DNA of 64,000 bases from Ignavibacteria bacterium (GTDB lineage: Bacteria; Bacteroidota; Ignavibacteria; Ignavibacteriales; Ignavibacteriaceae), in contig JAUYAB010000063.1 in assembly GCA_030693705.1 (NCBI GenBank), positions 62,001-126,000 on the forward strand, given 5' to 3'. Below the pieces are notes generated by a model. It was not told where the DNA came from, made no database searches, and saw nothing but the letters and a program-made list of their open reading frames with translations. Below are positions 45,494-54,603 of this stretch, in pieces; the stretch's first letter is position 1, and each line of letters opens with the position of its first letter. The position numbers and the translations under genes were made by a program.

Positions 45494-45742
45494 ATGGAAA
45501 CGATAAAAGCTACATATCACGATGGTTTGCTTTTTCCGATTGATACTCTAAACTTAAAAGATATAAAGGAAAAAGTCATTAAAGTAAAAATTGTGGAGAA
45601 GGAGAACATATCTCCAGCAATGAAGAAGCGAAAGCTGAAAAAGCTATTTAACGAGTTACATCAATCAAATCCTTTTTCTGGTATTAAAGACCCTGTTGCC
45701 TGGCAAAAAAAAATTAGAGTTGATCGTGCATTATCTGATTGA
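45494..45742 (+). CDS. Antitoxin, DUF104/AF2212-like (VapB role)
   Basis: The 82-residue protein starts METIKATYHDGLLFPIDTLN, like the DUF104 antitoxins that begin with a short beta-hairpin DNA-binding fold, and has a charged helical C-terminal part (KKRKLKKLFNELHQ) suited to wrapping a PIN toxin. It overlaps the toxin gene by 17-23 bp. The pair probably autoregulates. Family assignment is by pattern, fairly sure in context. Confidence 0.8.
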   Translation: METIKATYHDGLLFPIDTLNLKDIKEKVIKVKIVEKENISPAMKKRKLKKLFNELHQSNPFSGIKDPVAWQKKIRVDRALSD

Positions 45743-46106
45743 CAGCAACATTCTTATTTATGCTTGCAGTGACGAATATATATTTGTTTCAGAATTTATT
45801 TACGAAAATCTTCCTCTAATTTCTATCATCTCGAAAATTGAAGTGCTTGGATATCACAATTTAAAGCAAAGAGATAAAATCATCTTATCAAACATAATAG
45901 ATATATTACAGATCGAAAAACTCAGTGAAGATATCGTAGATAAAGCTATCGAGTTAAGGCAAAAACATCGGCTAAAACTCGGTGATGCTATTATTGCTGC
46001 TACTGCACTTGTAAATAATGATGTTCTAGTAACAAGAAATATTCGTGATTTCAGAAAAATTCAGGATTTGAAGATATTAGATTTATTTACCGATAGAAAA
46101 GACTAA
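45726..46106 (+). CDS. PIN-domain ribonuclease toxin (VapC-like)
   Basis: A small PIN-domain protein of about 126 residues. The acidic active-site set is visible: Asp in YLIDSNILIYA, Glu in IISKIEVLGYHN, and Asp in HRLKLGDAIIAATAL followed by NDVLVTRNIRDF. I prefer the GTG at 45726 with the TTAGAG stretch ahead; TTG codons at 45720 or 45696 are alternatives. VapC toxins cleave tRNA or rRNA. It lies between yebC and ruvC with its antitoxin, and 10 bp ahead of ruvC. Confidence 0.85.
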   Translation: MHYLIDSNILIYACSDEYIFVSEFIYENLPLISIISKIEVLGYHNLKQRDKIILSNIIDILQIEKLSEDIVDKAIELRQKHRLKLGDAIIAATALVNNDVLVTRNIRDFRKIQDLKILDLFTDRKD

Positions 46107-46116
46107 TAATCCATTT

Positions 46117-46650
46117 ATGATTATCCTCGGAGTTGATCCCGGAACAATAAAAACCGGTTACGGCGTGATTCAGTATCAGAAAAATGAACTGAAACTTTTA
46201 CATTTCGGAATAATCAATCTTGTAAAAGAAAAAACACTTCCGGACAAACTGCAAATTATTTATGGCGAGTTGACCCGGTTAATTAAAATTTATAAGCCAA
46301 CGGATTTTTCGATCGAGACAGCATTTTACGGAAAGAACATTCAATCAGCAATGAAGATCGGATATGCACGCGGAGTTTCACTTTTAGCCGCTGTTCATCA
46401 CCAACTATTTATAGGTGAATATTCTCCGCGTGAAATTAAAAAATCAATCGTCGGAACGGGAGCCGCTTCAAAAGAGCAAGTAAATTTTATGGTGAAAACG
46501 CTTTTAAATGTGCGCGATGAAATTCCGTTTGATGCAAGCGATGCGCTTGGCGCGGCAATTTGCCATGCGTTTAGAAAAGATAAACAGGCTCCTTCTTCAA
46601 AAAGTTGGAAAGCTTTTGCCGAAGCTTTTCCCGAAAGAATAATTGAATAA
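46117..46650 (+). CDS. ruvC: Holliday junction endonuclease RuvC
   Basis: RuvC resolves Holliday junctions by paired nicks. The 177-residue protein starts MIILGVDPGTIKTGYGVI, with the metal-binding acids D7, E67 (FSIETAFYG), D139 and D142 (FDASDALGAAICHA), matching the four-carboxylate RuvC site. The ruvA start is 2 bp past its stop. No strong ribosome site precedes the ATG, which sits 10 bp after the toxin gene. Confidence 0.96.
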   Translation: MIILGVDPGTIKTGYGVIQYQKNELKLLHFGIINLVKEKTLPDKLQIIYGELTRLIKIYKPTDFSIETAFYGKNIQSAMKIGYARGVSLLAAVHHQLFIGEYSPREIKKSIVGTGAASKEQVNFMVKTLLNVRDEIPFDASDALGAAICHAFRKDKQAPSSKSWKAFAEAFPERIIE

Positions 46651-46652
46651 CC

Positions 46653-47237
46653 ATGATTGGATTTTTAAAAGGAAAAATAATTTCGCTTAAACCGACAAAG
46701 ATCATTCTTGATGTGAACGGAGTCGGATATTTGGTTTTCATCTCCATCACTACGTTTGAAAAAATTTCTTCACTCGCAGAGGTTTCACTCTTTATTCACA
46801 CGCATGTGAAAGAGGACAGTCTTTCGCTCTTTGGATTTTTTTCAGAATCTGAAAAAGAAATGTTCGAGCTTCTCATTTCAATTTCAGGCATCGGTCCAAA
46901 ATCTGCGCAAACAATTCTCTCCGGCATTTCGGTTGATGAGTTGAAAGAGGCAATTGAATTTGCGAACATCGGTAGGTTAATAGCAATTCCCGGCATCGGA
47001 AGAAAAACTGCCGAAAGATTATTGATCGAACTCCGGGGAAAAGTTGAGGGGATTTCTTCTGTTGGGGGAACTGTTGAACCAAAATCAAATATAAAAAGTG
47101 AAGCAACCGCCGCCCTCACAACGCTTGGTTATAATGTTAAACTTGCAGAAAAAGTTGTTAGAGAAATCAGCACGGAAAACCCGGAAATAAGTTTGGAAGA
47201 TATTATCCGTAAATCTCTTTCGGTGTTGAATAAATAA
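46653..47237 (+). CDS. ruvA: Holliday junction branch-migration protein RuvA
   Basis: RuvA binds the four-way junction and loads RuvB. The 194-residue protein has the OB-fold N-domain (MIGFLKGKIISLKPTKIILD, GVGYLVFIS), two helix-hairpin-helix motifs (ISISGIGPKSAQTILSG and IAIPGIGRKTAERLLIEL) and the flexible linker and C-domain (AALTTLGYNVKLAEKVV) that contacts RuvB. It is translationally coupled to ruvC. ruvB is not in this window. Confidence 0.97.
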   Translation: MIGFLKGKIISLKPTKIILDVNGVGYLVFISITTFEKISSLAEVSLFIHTHVKEDSLSLFGFFSESEKEMFELLISISGIGPKSAQTILSGISVDELKEAIEFANIGRLIAIPGIGRKTAERLLIELRGKVEGISSVGGTVEPKSNIKSEATAALTTLGYNVKLAEKVVREISTENPEISLEDIIRKSLSVLNK

Positions 47238-47270
47238 TTAACTCACGTTACGCAAAAGATTGAATTGGTT

Positions 47271-47375
47271 TCTTAATCATAATCTTAATCTTTTTCATAC
47301 CTGTCAGCCTTTGGCTGAATCTGCATTAATTACAAAAAAACGAGTAGGATTAAGAAAACGATTATGATTAAGCAT
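47271..47375. repeat. Long imperfect inverted repeat after ruvA
   Basis: CTTAATCATAATC (near 47271) is the exact reverse complement of GATTATGATTAAG near 47360-47375, and a second CTTAATC/GATTAAG pair lies inside. The centre holds a TCAGCC-TTT-GGCTGA hairpin (47304-47318). The element lies between the convergent ends of ruvA and the toxin gene and may act as a two-way terminator or be a dispersed repeat. Confidence 0.65.
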
Positions 47376-47407
47376 TCTTTCGCTTTATAACTGTATAAGG
47401 TGAGTAA

Positions 47408-47674
47408 TTAAGGGAAGAATTTATAAATATCTTTTCGGTGTGCGATTATTTCAACAATTAAAATTTCATCGACGAGTTGTAGCCCCAATCTATAGTTTCC
47501 AAATCTCACTTTAAAGAAATGTCTATACCCCTTCATTTGTTCAATTTTTCCTATCGATGCTAAAGTTGCTGCTCCGGGAAGAACTTCAAAAACAAATTTT
47601 TCAACTTCAATACGTGGATTTTGGGGAAGTTGCGCTAATTCTTTTAAGAATCTTTTCCTGTATTCAACTTTCAT
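47408..47674 (-). CDS. RelE/ParE-family toxin
   Basis: The 88-residue protein has the RelE/ParE fold pattern: MKVEYRKRFLKELAQLP at the start, a central MKGYRHFFKVRFGNYRLGLQ (beta strands carrying the catalytic or binding basics), and IVEIIAHRKDIYKFFP at the end. It follows its antitoxin with an 11-bp overlap. Whether it cleaves ribosome-bound mRNA or targets gyrase cannot be told from the sequence. Confidence 0.88.
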   Translation of the reverse strand: MKVEYRKRFLKELAQLPQNPRIEVEKFVFEVLPGAATLASIGKIEQMKGYRHFFKVRFGNYRLGLQLVDEILIVEIIAHRKDIYKFFP

Positions 47675-47873
47675 TTTTATTGTTTAAAGAATTGTAAAAA
47701 ATTTTAGCTTCTTTTACCGACAAAGTTTCTTCATCGCTATTTTCGGAAATAAGTTTTGCCAATCCATAGTTCTCCAAAACTTCTTCAATTTGCGTAAATG
47801 TTTCTATGTCAATTTGAACGGCTACTTTATTGTTTTCTTCATCAACAATAAATTTTTTCTTTACATCGAACAT
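47664..47873 (-). CDS. Antitoxin of the RelE/ParE pair
   Basis: The ATG at 47873 (MFDVKKKFIVDEENNKVAVQ) has GGAG five bases ahead; a GTG two codons upstream is less likely. The 69-residue protein has an N-terminal region like Phd/RelB antitoxins (VQIDIETFTQIEEVLENYG) and an acidic C-terminal tail. It overlaps the toxin start. Its family is set mainly by context. Confidence 0.78.
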   Translation of the reverse strand: MFDVKKKFIVDEENNKVAVQIDIETFTQIEEVLENYGLAKLISENSDEETLSVKEAKIFYNSLNNKNES

Positions 47874-47920
47874 AATCACTCCGGTTATCTTTCCAAATCT
47901 AACTTATCGCCATTAATAAT

Positions 47921-48577
47921 TCAACTTATTTCCGTTTCTATCTTTGCAACGTTTGCAATTTCGCCTTCAAGCTTATCTCCTTTATTTAAGCCGCTAACAC
48001 CGGATGGAGTTCCCGTGAAAATTAAATCCCCTTCTTCCAGCGTCATCCGCGAAGAAATGTAAGAAACAAGTTCGTCCGGTTTGAACATCATTTTATTTAA
48101 TGTTTCTTTCTGGCGGATTTCTCCGTTCACTTTAAGTGAAATTGTTTCTTCGAAATTCAAATCATATTCTTCTTTTAAAATGAAATCCGAAATAACCGCG
48201 GATGTATCAAAACATTTTGAGATCGTCCAGGGATTTCCTTTATCCTTTGCTTGATTTTGCAAATCGCGAAGCGTCATATCCAGACCAATACCATAACCAA
48301 TAATGGCTTCGTTCGCTTCTTCAATTGAAGCGTTGGTAATTTTTTTGCCGATGAGAAGCACAAGTTCAATTTCGTGATGCAGATTGTTGGAAAAAGACGG
48401 ATAGATGATTTTCTCGCCGGAATAAATCATTGCGGATGTAGGCTTTAAAAACAGCACCGGCTTTTCTTCCGCTTGATGCCCGAGTTCTTTTATATGTTCC
48501 ATATAATTTCTGCCGACGCAAACAATCTTCCCGACATCAAATGCCCGTTTTTTATCGTTCGTAAAAACTTTTTTCAT
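47921..48577 (-). CDS. Fumarylacetoacetate hydrolase (FAH) family protein
   Basis: The ATG at 48577 (MKKVFTNDKKRAFDVGKIVC) is chosen because longer starts run into the upstream DUF5686 gene. The 218-residue protein has the FAH metal-binding residues E69, E71 (LHHEIELVLLIG) and D100 (GYGIGLDMTLRDLQ), the LFLKPTSAM segment and the C-terminal DLIFTGTPSGVS. The family includes acylpyruvases, oxaloacetate decarboxylases and 2-hydroxyhepta-2,4-diene-1,7-dioate isomerases, which cannot be separated here. It is probably cotranscribed with the upstream gene (14-bp gap). Confidence 0.9.
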   Translation of the reverse strand: MKKVFTNDKKRAFDVGKIVCVGRNYMEHIKELGHQAEEKPVLFLKPTSAMIYSGEKIIYPSFSNNLHHEIELVLLIGKKITNASIEEANEAIIGYGIGLDMTLRDLQNQAKDKGNPWTISKCFDTSAVISDFILKEEYDLNFEETISLKVNGEIRQKETLNKMMFKPDELVSYISSRMTLEEGDLIFTGTPSGVSGLNKGDKLEGEIANVAKIETEIS

Positions 48578-48591
48578 TTTATTTCTTTCTT

Positions 48592-51015
48592 TTAGTTTAG
48601 GATTGCTGAATTTAAACCGATGACAAAATTTCTTTCGCCGCGGTAATTTATTTTCCACGAAAATTCTAACGCGATCGGGAAAAGCTGATGCCCGATGCTG
48701 AAACCGTTTTCATAAAACGGTGTTTTAAAAGCTTTATATTGGTACAATAAATTTTTCTTCCCTTCCGGACTTACATCACTTACTGCCGCATTGAAGAAAT
48801 AATTTACCTGGAGATTTAATGATTTCAAAAATGAAATCCCGATCAGTCTAAATATTTCATCTCTAAAATTATGCACTAAATGAAAAGTGAGAACTCGATC
48901 TCCAACAACTTCATTTAAACCCAGAGTACGGAACGAGTACCCTTTACCAAGCGAAGTAATATTGCCGGGAAGTGAATAATAATTTTGGAACGGAAGCGCC
49001 CCGGCTGCATAAAATCCACTTAACCGGAATTGTAAACCGGCTGTGTTAAACGTAGCAAAACCACTGCTGATTCCAGCTTCGTACAAAGTAAAATTGAAAT
49101 CATTGTTAAAAATATTTTTCTGCGCAATGGTTATGTCTCCGTCTATAATCAAATTCCCATCAGTGCCGCCGGCTCTATGGCGAAATTTGCCGTCTTCAAT
49201 ATAATCGCGGAAATCAATTGTAAAACCGGTCTTAATTGAGTTGACTAACCCATTCGATATTTGCTGATTTTCTCGAAATGTTTTCTTCCTCGCAAAAAAA
49301 GAGAACTCTGTGTTTTTTACTGCTGATAAATCTTTTTGTTGTTGAAATCCTACCCGCAATTTTAGCACCGGAAAAACTTCACCCCTCATCATCATTGAGA
49401 AGCCGGTTGAATAATAAAAATCATTAAATTCATATTTTGCCAACAATGAACTTAACGTTGAAAATAAATCGCCGTAAGAAGAAGAATTTTCAAAGAGAAT
49501 TGAAGTTCTTTTAAATACGTTTACCGAAAGAGAATATGTTCGGTAATCGCCGAAATAATATTGTGAAGACAATTCAGATTTAAATCTTTTATCTGCAAAT
49601 CCATAACTCGTTGTTAAAGATGTTCGCAGACGTTGGTCTAATAAATCATAAAAGAAGAAGCCGAAATCAATCGCGTTTCCTTCAACCCGGTTAAAGTGAT
49701 ATAGCCCCAATGGTCCCGCGGTAGAAAAGTGTTTTGAAAATGTTACACGGTTTGAGAACCATGAAAATTCATCCCAAAAAGAAAATGGAATTGCCGAAAT
49801 TGAATCGATTCTTTTGTAGGCGATGAGTTCTTCCTCTGTGTTTGGAATATGCTGGATTGAATCCCAATAAGTCGAATCTTTTTTATCTGCGTCCGTTAAC
49901 ACCGTAATAATTGCTTTGTCAAAGAAGTCTTCGGAAATATCTTTATTAATTTCGTAATTGTTAAGCAGCGTGTTCAGTTCAAATCCGAACTTTGCAAGCC
50001 CCAAAACATCGGCTTCAATTGCAAGATGATAATCGACGGGCATGTATATATTATCGTATTGATCAAACTGTTGATCAATAATGATTTTCTTAAATATTCC
50101 ACTAAAGTTTGCAGCTTTGTTCAAACTTAAATTTACTTTTACAAGATCGAAATTCTTTCCCGTAATATAAATGTCGCCAACAAATCCGGGATCAAGTGAG
50201 TCGGCAGGAGTCATAAAAATTTTATAGATCGTATGATAGTCTTGCGCAAGCGTATCTTTTAAGGTAAAAGAATAATACTTGGCAGATTTATCATCAAGCG
50301 GTCCGGTCATTTTTCGCCCAAAGAAATTTAGGTCGTCCGCGTAAAAATTCTGGATCAGCCTTCCGCCGGTTAAAATATTTATTGATGAAGGGAAGTTTGC
50401 GCTCTGTTTTCTCGCAACAATAACTTCTTTCAACTTATGAGGAGCTTTATAATAACCGGTACTTTGATTTTCAAGAATGCCGGCGATTTTTAATTCGGCA
50501 GAATCTTTCGACCCGACTCCGAGTGAAACCGAATTTCCACTTGCATTAATCTTATCTTCAGTTTTGAGACTTCCTTTTGTGTAGGAAGAATATTGGTAAC
50601 TCTTTAATTTGTCCGCCCGCTCCAATTTTCTTTTGATCGCCCTGCGAATAATTGCGTAAGCGGGATTCTCTTCCGCTAATACAAGCACTTCAGAGAGTTG
50701 CAGTGAAGAAGGAACTAATTTAATTTTTACTACTTCCTTACTCTTTGAAGATAGAATTTCGGTTGTATCGGTATGATAGCCGATAAAACTCGTTATAAGT
50801 TTTTGAACATTTGAAGAAGTTTTGATTTCAAAAAAACCTTCTTTGTTTGTAATGCTTCCTGTTGAGGTATTTGCTACACGCACGTTAGCGAAAACTAACG
50901 GTTCCCCGGTAACAGCATCAACTACTTTACCGCGGAGAGAAATATTGGTTTGTGCGGGGTCTAAAGTAGAAATTAAAAATATGAGAAGAATAAATGTTCC
51001 GTATGCTAATTTCAT
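48592..51015 (-). CDS. Outer-membrane protein with carboxypeptidase-like domain (DUF5686 family)
   Basis: The 807-residue protein has a signal peptide (about 1-21), a carboxypeptidase-like domain (GKVVDAVTGEPLVFANVRVA, about 28-110), the DUF5686 signature ENPAYAIIRRAIKRK followed by Tyr/Lys-rich strands, and a long C-terminal beta-barrel ending FVIGLNSAILN. Similar FCB-group proteins are barrels of unknown function; a TonB plug is absent, so it is not a receptor of that kind. It stands divergent from the HAD gene. Confidence 0.82.
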   Translation of the reverse strand: MKLAYGTFILLIFLISTLDPAQTNISLRGKVVDAVTGEPLVFANVRVANTSTGSITNKEGFFEIKTSSNVQKLITSFIGYHTDTTEILSSKSKEVVKIKLVPSSLQLSEVLVLAEENPAYAIIRRAIKRKLERADKLKSYQYSSYTKGSLKTEDKINASGNSVSLGVGSKDSAELKIAGILENQSTGYYKAPHKLKEVIVARKQSANFPSSINILTGGRLIQNFYADDLNFFGRKMTGPLDDKSAKYYSFTLKDTLAQDYHTIYKIFMTPADSLDPGFVGDIYITGKNFDLVKVNLSLNKAANFSGIFKKIIIDQQFDQYDNIYMPVDYHLAIEADVLGLAKFGFELNTLLNNYEINKDISEDFFDKAIITVLTDADKKDSTYWDSIQHIPNTEEELIAYKRIDSISAIPFSFWDEFSWFSNRVTFSKHFSTAGPLGLYHFNRVEGNAIDFGFFFYDLLDQRLRTSLTTSYGFADKRFKSELSSQYYFGDYRTYSLSVNVFKRTSILFENSSSYGDLFSTLSSLLAKYEFNDFYYSTGFSMMMRGEVFPVLKLRVGFQQQKDLSAVKNTEFSFFARKKTFRENQQISNGLVNSIKTGFTIDFRDYIEDGKFRHRAGGTDGNLIIDGDITIAQKNIFNNDFNFTLYEAGISSGFATFNTAGLQFRLSGFYAAGALPFQNYYSLPGNITSLGKGYSFRTLGLNEVVGDRVLTFHLVHNFRDEIFRLIGISFLKSLNLQVNYFFNAAVSDVSPEGKKNLLYQYKAFKTPFYENGFSIGHQLFPIALEFSWKINYRGERNFVIGLNSAILN

Positions 51016-51102
51016 TTAACCAGCCTTTACTTTGCTGTAAAAAGATTTTTTTAATTATTTTACAAAATAAATTTACAGTAAAAATTGTGAAAGTGAAATT
51101 TG

Positions 51103-51720
51103 ATGAACGGGAAAATAATTAAAGCGGTAGTTTTTGATCTTGGCAATGTGCTCATTCCTTTTGATTATTCAATTGCAGTAAACAGATTGAATGTAATCGA
51201 AAAGAATCTCGGTGAAGTGTTTTATTCTTTTTATAAAGCTAATTATGAAGTTCATCGTTCATTCGAGCACGGCGATTTGTCTAAAGAAAAATTCATTTCG
51301 CTTATGCTCAACGCTTTGCATAATAAAATTGATGAAGAAACCTTCTGCAAAATTTATTCTGAAGTATTTACCGTTAATCAAAGTGTCGCTTCCCTTCTGC
51401 AAAAATTAAAAAAGAATTATAAATTAGTTTTACTTTCAAACACGAACGCAATACATAAAAAATATGGGTGGGAACAATATGGTTTTATAAAATATTTTGA
51501 TAAACTTATTCTTTCTCACGAAGTAAATGCTGTTAAACCGGAAGAAAAAATTTATAAAGCGGTTGAAACCTTTACCCGATTACTTCCCGAAGAACACATC
51601 TTTATTGATGATGTTCTTGAGTATGTAAACGGAGCAAAAAATTTAGGTTGGGATGGAATTCTATTTGTAGGATATGCGAATTTGATCGAAGAACTTCAGA
51701 AAAGGAATATTCAATTTTAG
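51103..51720 (+). CDS. HAD-family phosphatase, YihX-like
   Basis: The 205-residue protein has HAD motif I as VFDLGNVLIPFD, where Gly replaces the second Asp, as in YihX-type enzymes. Motif II is VLLSNTN, motif III is the Lys in VKPEEKIY, and motif IV is FIDDVLEYVNGAKNLG. YihX hydrolyses alpha-D-glucose-1-phosphate; this substrate is a possibility only. The ATG at 51103 is used rather than a TTG immediately before it. Confidence 0.88.
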   Translation: MNGKIIKAVVFDLGNVLIPFDYSIAVNRLNVIEKNLGEVFYSFYKANYEVHRSFEHGDLSKEKFISLMLNALHNKIDEETFCKIYSEVFTVNQSVASLLQKLKKNYKLVLLSNTNAIHKKYGWEQYGFIKYFDKLILSHEVNAVKPEEKIYKAVETFTRLLPEEHIFIDDVLEYVNGAKNLGWDGILFVGYANLIEELQKRNIQF

Positions 51721-51770
51721 TGAAAGGAAAAACTGCCCATCCTTACCTCAGAGAAGCCAAACTCAAAAGA

Positions 51771-51860
51771 AATAATGAACATCGAACAAGGAATGAAGAA
51801 TATTGAAGAGAAAAAACTTCATCATTCGTTGTTCCTTGTTCAATGTTCGATATTCAATTT
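51771..51860. repeat. Intergenic inverted repeat, AACAAGGAAT family, copy 2
   Basis: Arms GAACATCGAACAAGGAATGA and CATTCGTTGTTCCTTGTTCA match copy 1 at 37730-37812 with a few substitutions, most of which leave the arms able to pair. It lies between the converging ends of the HAD and OmpA genes. Confidence 0.8.
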
Positions 51861-51925
51861 CAAAAATATTGTTCTACCAATTATTACAATCGTACAAATC
51901 AAATAATGGTAATAACTTTTTAAAA

Positions 51926-53389
51926 TTAATCTACTCTTAAAATTACTACTCTTCTGTTTTTAGCTCTTCCTTCTTCCGTTCGGTTGTCGGCAATAGGGTA
52001 ATCGGGTCCCATTCCACGAACAGTGAAACGGTTCTTGCTAATTCCTTTTGAGACGAAATAACTAACAACAGCGTTTGCTCGCTTAGACGAAAGTTTTTTA
52101 TTATTTGCAGCAGAACCGGCATTGTCAGTATGCCCTTCAACTAACCATTTGGAAGTTTTTTCTTCAAGCATTGTTTGAGCAATTTTATCCAAATCGCCAT
52201 AAGCAGCCGGTAATAAAATTGCACTACCCACTCCGAATGAAGCGCCGGCGCTAAGAACTACTTCCTTAACTACCGGAACTTCTTTTATAATTTCAACTTT
52301 CTTAATTGGACAACCCGATTCATCAACTTGTTCATTCTTCGGAGTGTTCGGACATTTATCGAGATAATCCGGAACGCTATCTCCGTCACTATCAAGCGGA
52401 CAGCCATATTTATCAACTTGAACTCCAACTGGAGTGTTCGCGCATTTATCGAGATAATCAGGAATGCCATCGTTATCTGCATCTAACGGACAGCCGAATT
52501 CATCTACCAAAACTCCTTTTGGTGTATTTGGACAAATATCTATATAATCAGAGATGCCGTCGTTATCTGTATCTAACGGACAACCTTTTTTATCGACTTT
52601 TACTTTTTCAGGAGTATCGGGACACTTGTCTAAATAATCCGGGACACCGTCTTTGTCTGAATCGATTGGACAACCAAGAAGATCAACCTTAATTCCTTTA
52701 GGTGTATTCGGGCACAGATCTCTTGAATCGACAACTCCGTCTTCATCGGAATCTTGTTCGCCAAAAAACGAAAACGAAAATCCTAAAGCGCCAAAAAGAA
52801 TTGCGTCTTTACTTGTGCCGTAGAGTTTGTCGTCAAAATAATCGTTCGGACTTATCTGAACACCGCTGCTGAAATTCATCGTAAGGTTATCAGTTAAAAG
52901 AATTCTCATCCCAAATTCTGCGTTGTAATCAAGTTCACTTTTTTTGTAAACAAATTTGTTAAGAGTTTTTCCGTCATCACCTTTAGGACTAAACCACGTA
53001 TAAGTTGCACCCGCAAAAACATAGGGGAAAACCGCTTCACCCAATGACAATGCATAAACAATTCCACCGCCGGCTACTCTTAAATCTGTTCTGAATTCAT
53101 ACGGCGTTGCAGACTTGTCTTTTCCTTTTAAATATCCGGCGCCGCCATAAGCACGAAAACCGAAAGAACTTTTAGAGTATGTTGGAAGAAAAAATTCGAC
53201 CATTCCCTTCCCGAGAAAATCGAGAGAGAAATCTTTATAATCGGTTAATCCGTAAGTAACTCCGCCTTCCATTGTAAATACTAATGTTCCGGTAAACGGA
53301 TGATAAATTTTCTTTTGCAGTGATTGTGAAAAGAAAACTTGGTTGAAGCCAAGAATAAAAACCGACAGAAACAATATTTTACGCAGCAT
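51926..53389 (-). CDS. OmpA-family outer-membrane protein with thrombospondin type 3 repeats
   Basis: The 487-residue protein has a signal peptide (about 1-21), an N-terminal barrel (about 25-230), five calcium-binding thrombospondin type 3 repeats of about 30 residues (SDKDGVPDYLDKCPDTPEKV pattern, about 235-385) and a C-terminal OmpA peptidoglycan-binding domain (VEGHTDNAGSAANNKKLSSK, then NRRVVILRVD). It anchors the outer membrane to the wall. AGGAG precedes the ATG at 53389. The repeats are 90-bp tandem units in the DNA. Confidence 0.94.
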   Translation of the reverse strand: MLRKILFLSVFILGFNQVFFSQSLQKKIYHPFTGTLVFTMEGGVTYGLTDYKDFSLDFLGKGMVEFFLPTYSKSSFGFRAYGGAGYLKGKDKSATPYEFRTDLRVAGGGIVYALSLGEAVFPYVFAGATYTWFSPKGDDGKTLNKFVYKKSELDYNAEFGMRILLTDNLTMNFSSGVQISPNDYFDDKLYGTSKDAILFGALGFSFSFFGEQDSDEDGVVDSRDLCPNTPKGIKVDLLGCPIDSDKDGVPDYLDKCPDTPEKVKVDKKGCPLDTDNDGISDYIDICPNTPKGVLVDEFGCPLDADNDGIPDYLDKCANTPVGVQVDKYGCPLDSDGDSVPDYLDKCPNTPKNEQVDESGCPIKKVEIIKEVPVVKEVVLSAGASFGVGSAILLPAAYGDLDKIAQTMLEEKTSKWLVEGHTDNAGSAANNKKLSSKRANAVVSYFVSKGISKNRFTVRGMGPDYPIADNRTEEGRAKNRRVVILRVD

Positions 53390-53410
53390 ACATTCTCCTA
53401 AATAGTCAGT

Positions 53411-54532
53411 TTAAAAACCTCTTTTTAAAACCTTTTCAAGATCAGCTTGAATCATCACTTTAACCAAATCTTCAAACTTTGTTTCCGCTTTCCAGCCTAA
53501 TACTTTTTCAGCTTTTGCCGGATCGCCGATGAGCAGATCAACTTCTGTCGGGCGGTAATAATTTGGATCAACCTTGATGAGAGTTTGTCCAATCTTCAAA
53601 TCATTTGTTAATTGATACTGGAAAGTTTGCGAATCTGTTCCGGCAAGCTTTGCGGCTTTAGATAAATCAATCTTGCTGATAATTCCCTTTTCATTTTCGG
53701 CTTCACCTTGCCAGCCTATCTCAACACCCAGTTCGCGGAAAGTATATTCAACAAACTCTTTTATGGTATGTGTTTCTCCGGTTGCGAGTACAAAATCTTC
53801 AGCTTTATCGTGATTTAATATCCGCCACATTCCTTCACAATATTCGGGAGCGAAACCCCAATCACGTTTTGAATGAATATTACCAAGCGAAAGCGATTGC
53901 TGCAATCCGGCGACGATACGAGAAGCCGCGCGGGTAATTTTTCTCGTTACAAAAGTTTCTCCGCGGCGGGGTGATTCATGATTAAACAAAATTCCGTTGC
54001 AAGCAAAAAGATTATAGGCTTCGCGGTAATTTACAATTATCCAGTAGCCGTAAAGTTTTGCAACTCCGTATGGAGAGCGAGGATAAAAAGGAGTTTTTTC
54101 CGATTGCGGGACTTCCTGCACTTTTCCATACAACTCGCTTGTTGATGCTTGATAAAATCTAACTTCGCGCAAACCGACTTCTCTTATCGCATCTAGAAAA
54201 CGAAGCGTGCCGAGTGCATCAACTTGTCCGGTATAATCGGGAATTTCAAAAGATACTTTAACGTGACTCTGCGCCGCCAAATTATAAATTTCGTCCGGTT
54301 CAATTTGTTCTAAAAGACGATTGAGATTACTCGTATCAACTAAATCTCCGTAATGAAGAAATAGTTGTTTGTTCATTATCTCGCGGTTGTTATAAAGATG
54401 GTCTATCCTTCCGGTGTTAAACGAACTGCTTCTGCGGATAATTCCGTGAACTTCGTAACCTTTTTCAAGAAGAATTTCGGTCAAATAACTTCCGTCTTGT
54501 CCGGTGATACCTGTGATAAGCGCTTTTTTCAT
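53411..54532 (-). CDS. gmd: GDP-mannose 4,6-dehydratase
   Basis: Gmd converts GDP-mannose to GDP-4-keto-6-deoxy-mannose, the first step to GDP-L-fucose. The 373-residue SDR enzyme has [20 protein letters not shown] at its NADP site, the Thr in ASTSELYG, the YGVAK catalytic pair, and the family's [19 protein letters not shown] and [15 protein letters not shown] segments. It lies downstream of fcl with an inverted repeat (54604-54687) between. Confidence 0.97.
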   Translation of the reverse strand: MKKALITGITGQDGSYLTEILLEKGYEVHGIIRRSSSFNTGRIDHLYNNREIMNKQLFLHYGDLVDTSNLNRLLEQIEPDEIYNLAAQSHVKVSFEIPDYTGQVDALGTLRFLDAIREVGLREVRFYQASTSELYGKVQEVPQSEKTPFYPRSPYGVAKLYGYWIIVNYREAYNLFACNGILFNHESPRRGETFVTRKITRAASRIVAGLQQSLSLGNIHSKRDWGFAPEYCEGMWRILNHDKAEDFVLATGETHTIKEFVEYTFRELGVEIGWQGEAENEKGIISKIDLSKAAKLAGTDSQTFQYQLTNDLKIGQTLIKVDPNYYRPTEVDLLIGDPAKAEKVLGWKAETKFEDLVKVMIQADLEKVLKRGF

Positions 54533-54603
54533 TATTCCTAATTCCTAATTTTTAATTTTTAATTTTTAATTCCTAACACACCATACACAAAATGAAAAAT
54601 TAT

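Noticed and set aside
51103-51720. Missing second Asp in HAD motif I as a sign of an inactive enzyme
   Set aside because: DLGNVL with Gly at this place is normal for YihX-type members.
52306-52692. Plus-strand frame of 128 residues opposite the OmpA repeats
   Set aside because: Its repetitive sequence mirrors the 90-bp thrombospondin repeat units of the real minus-strand gene.
54541-54600. TTTTTAATTTTTAATT run as a CRISPR-like or tandem array
   Set aside because: A short low-complexity AT stretch of a few units without spacers.
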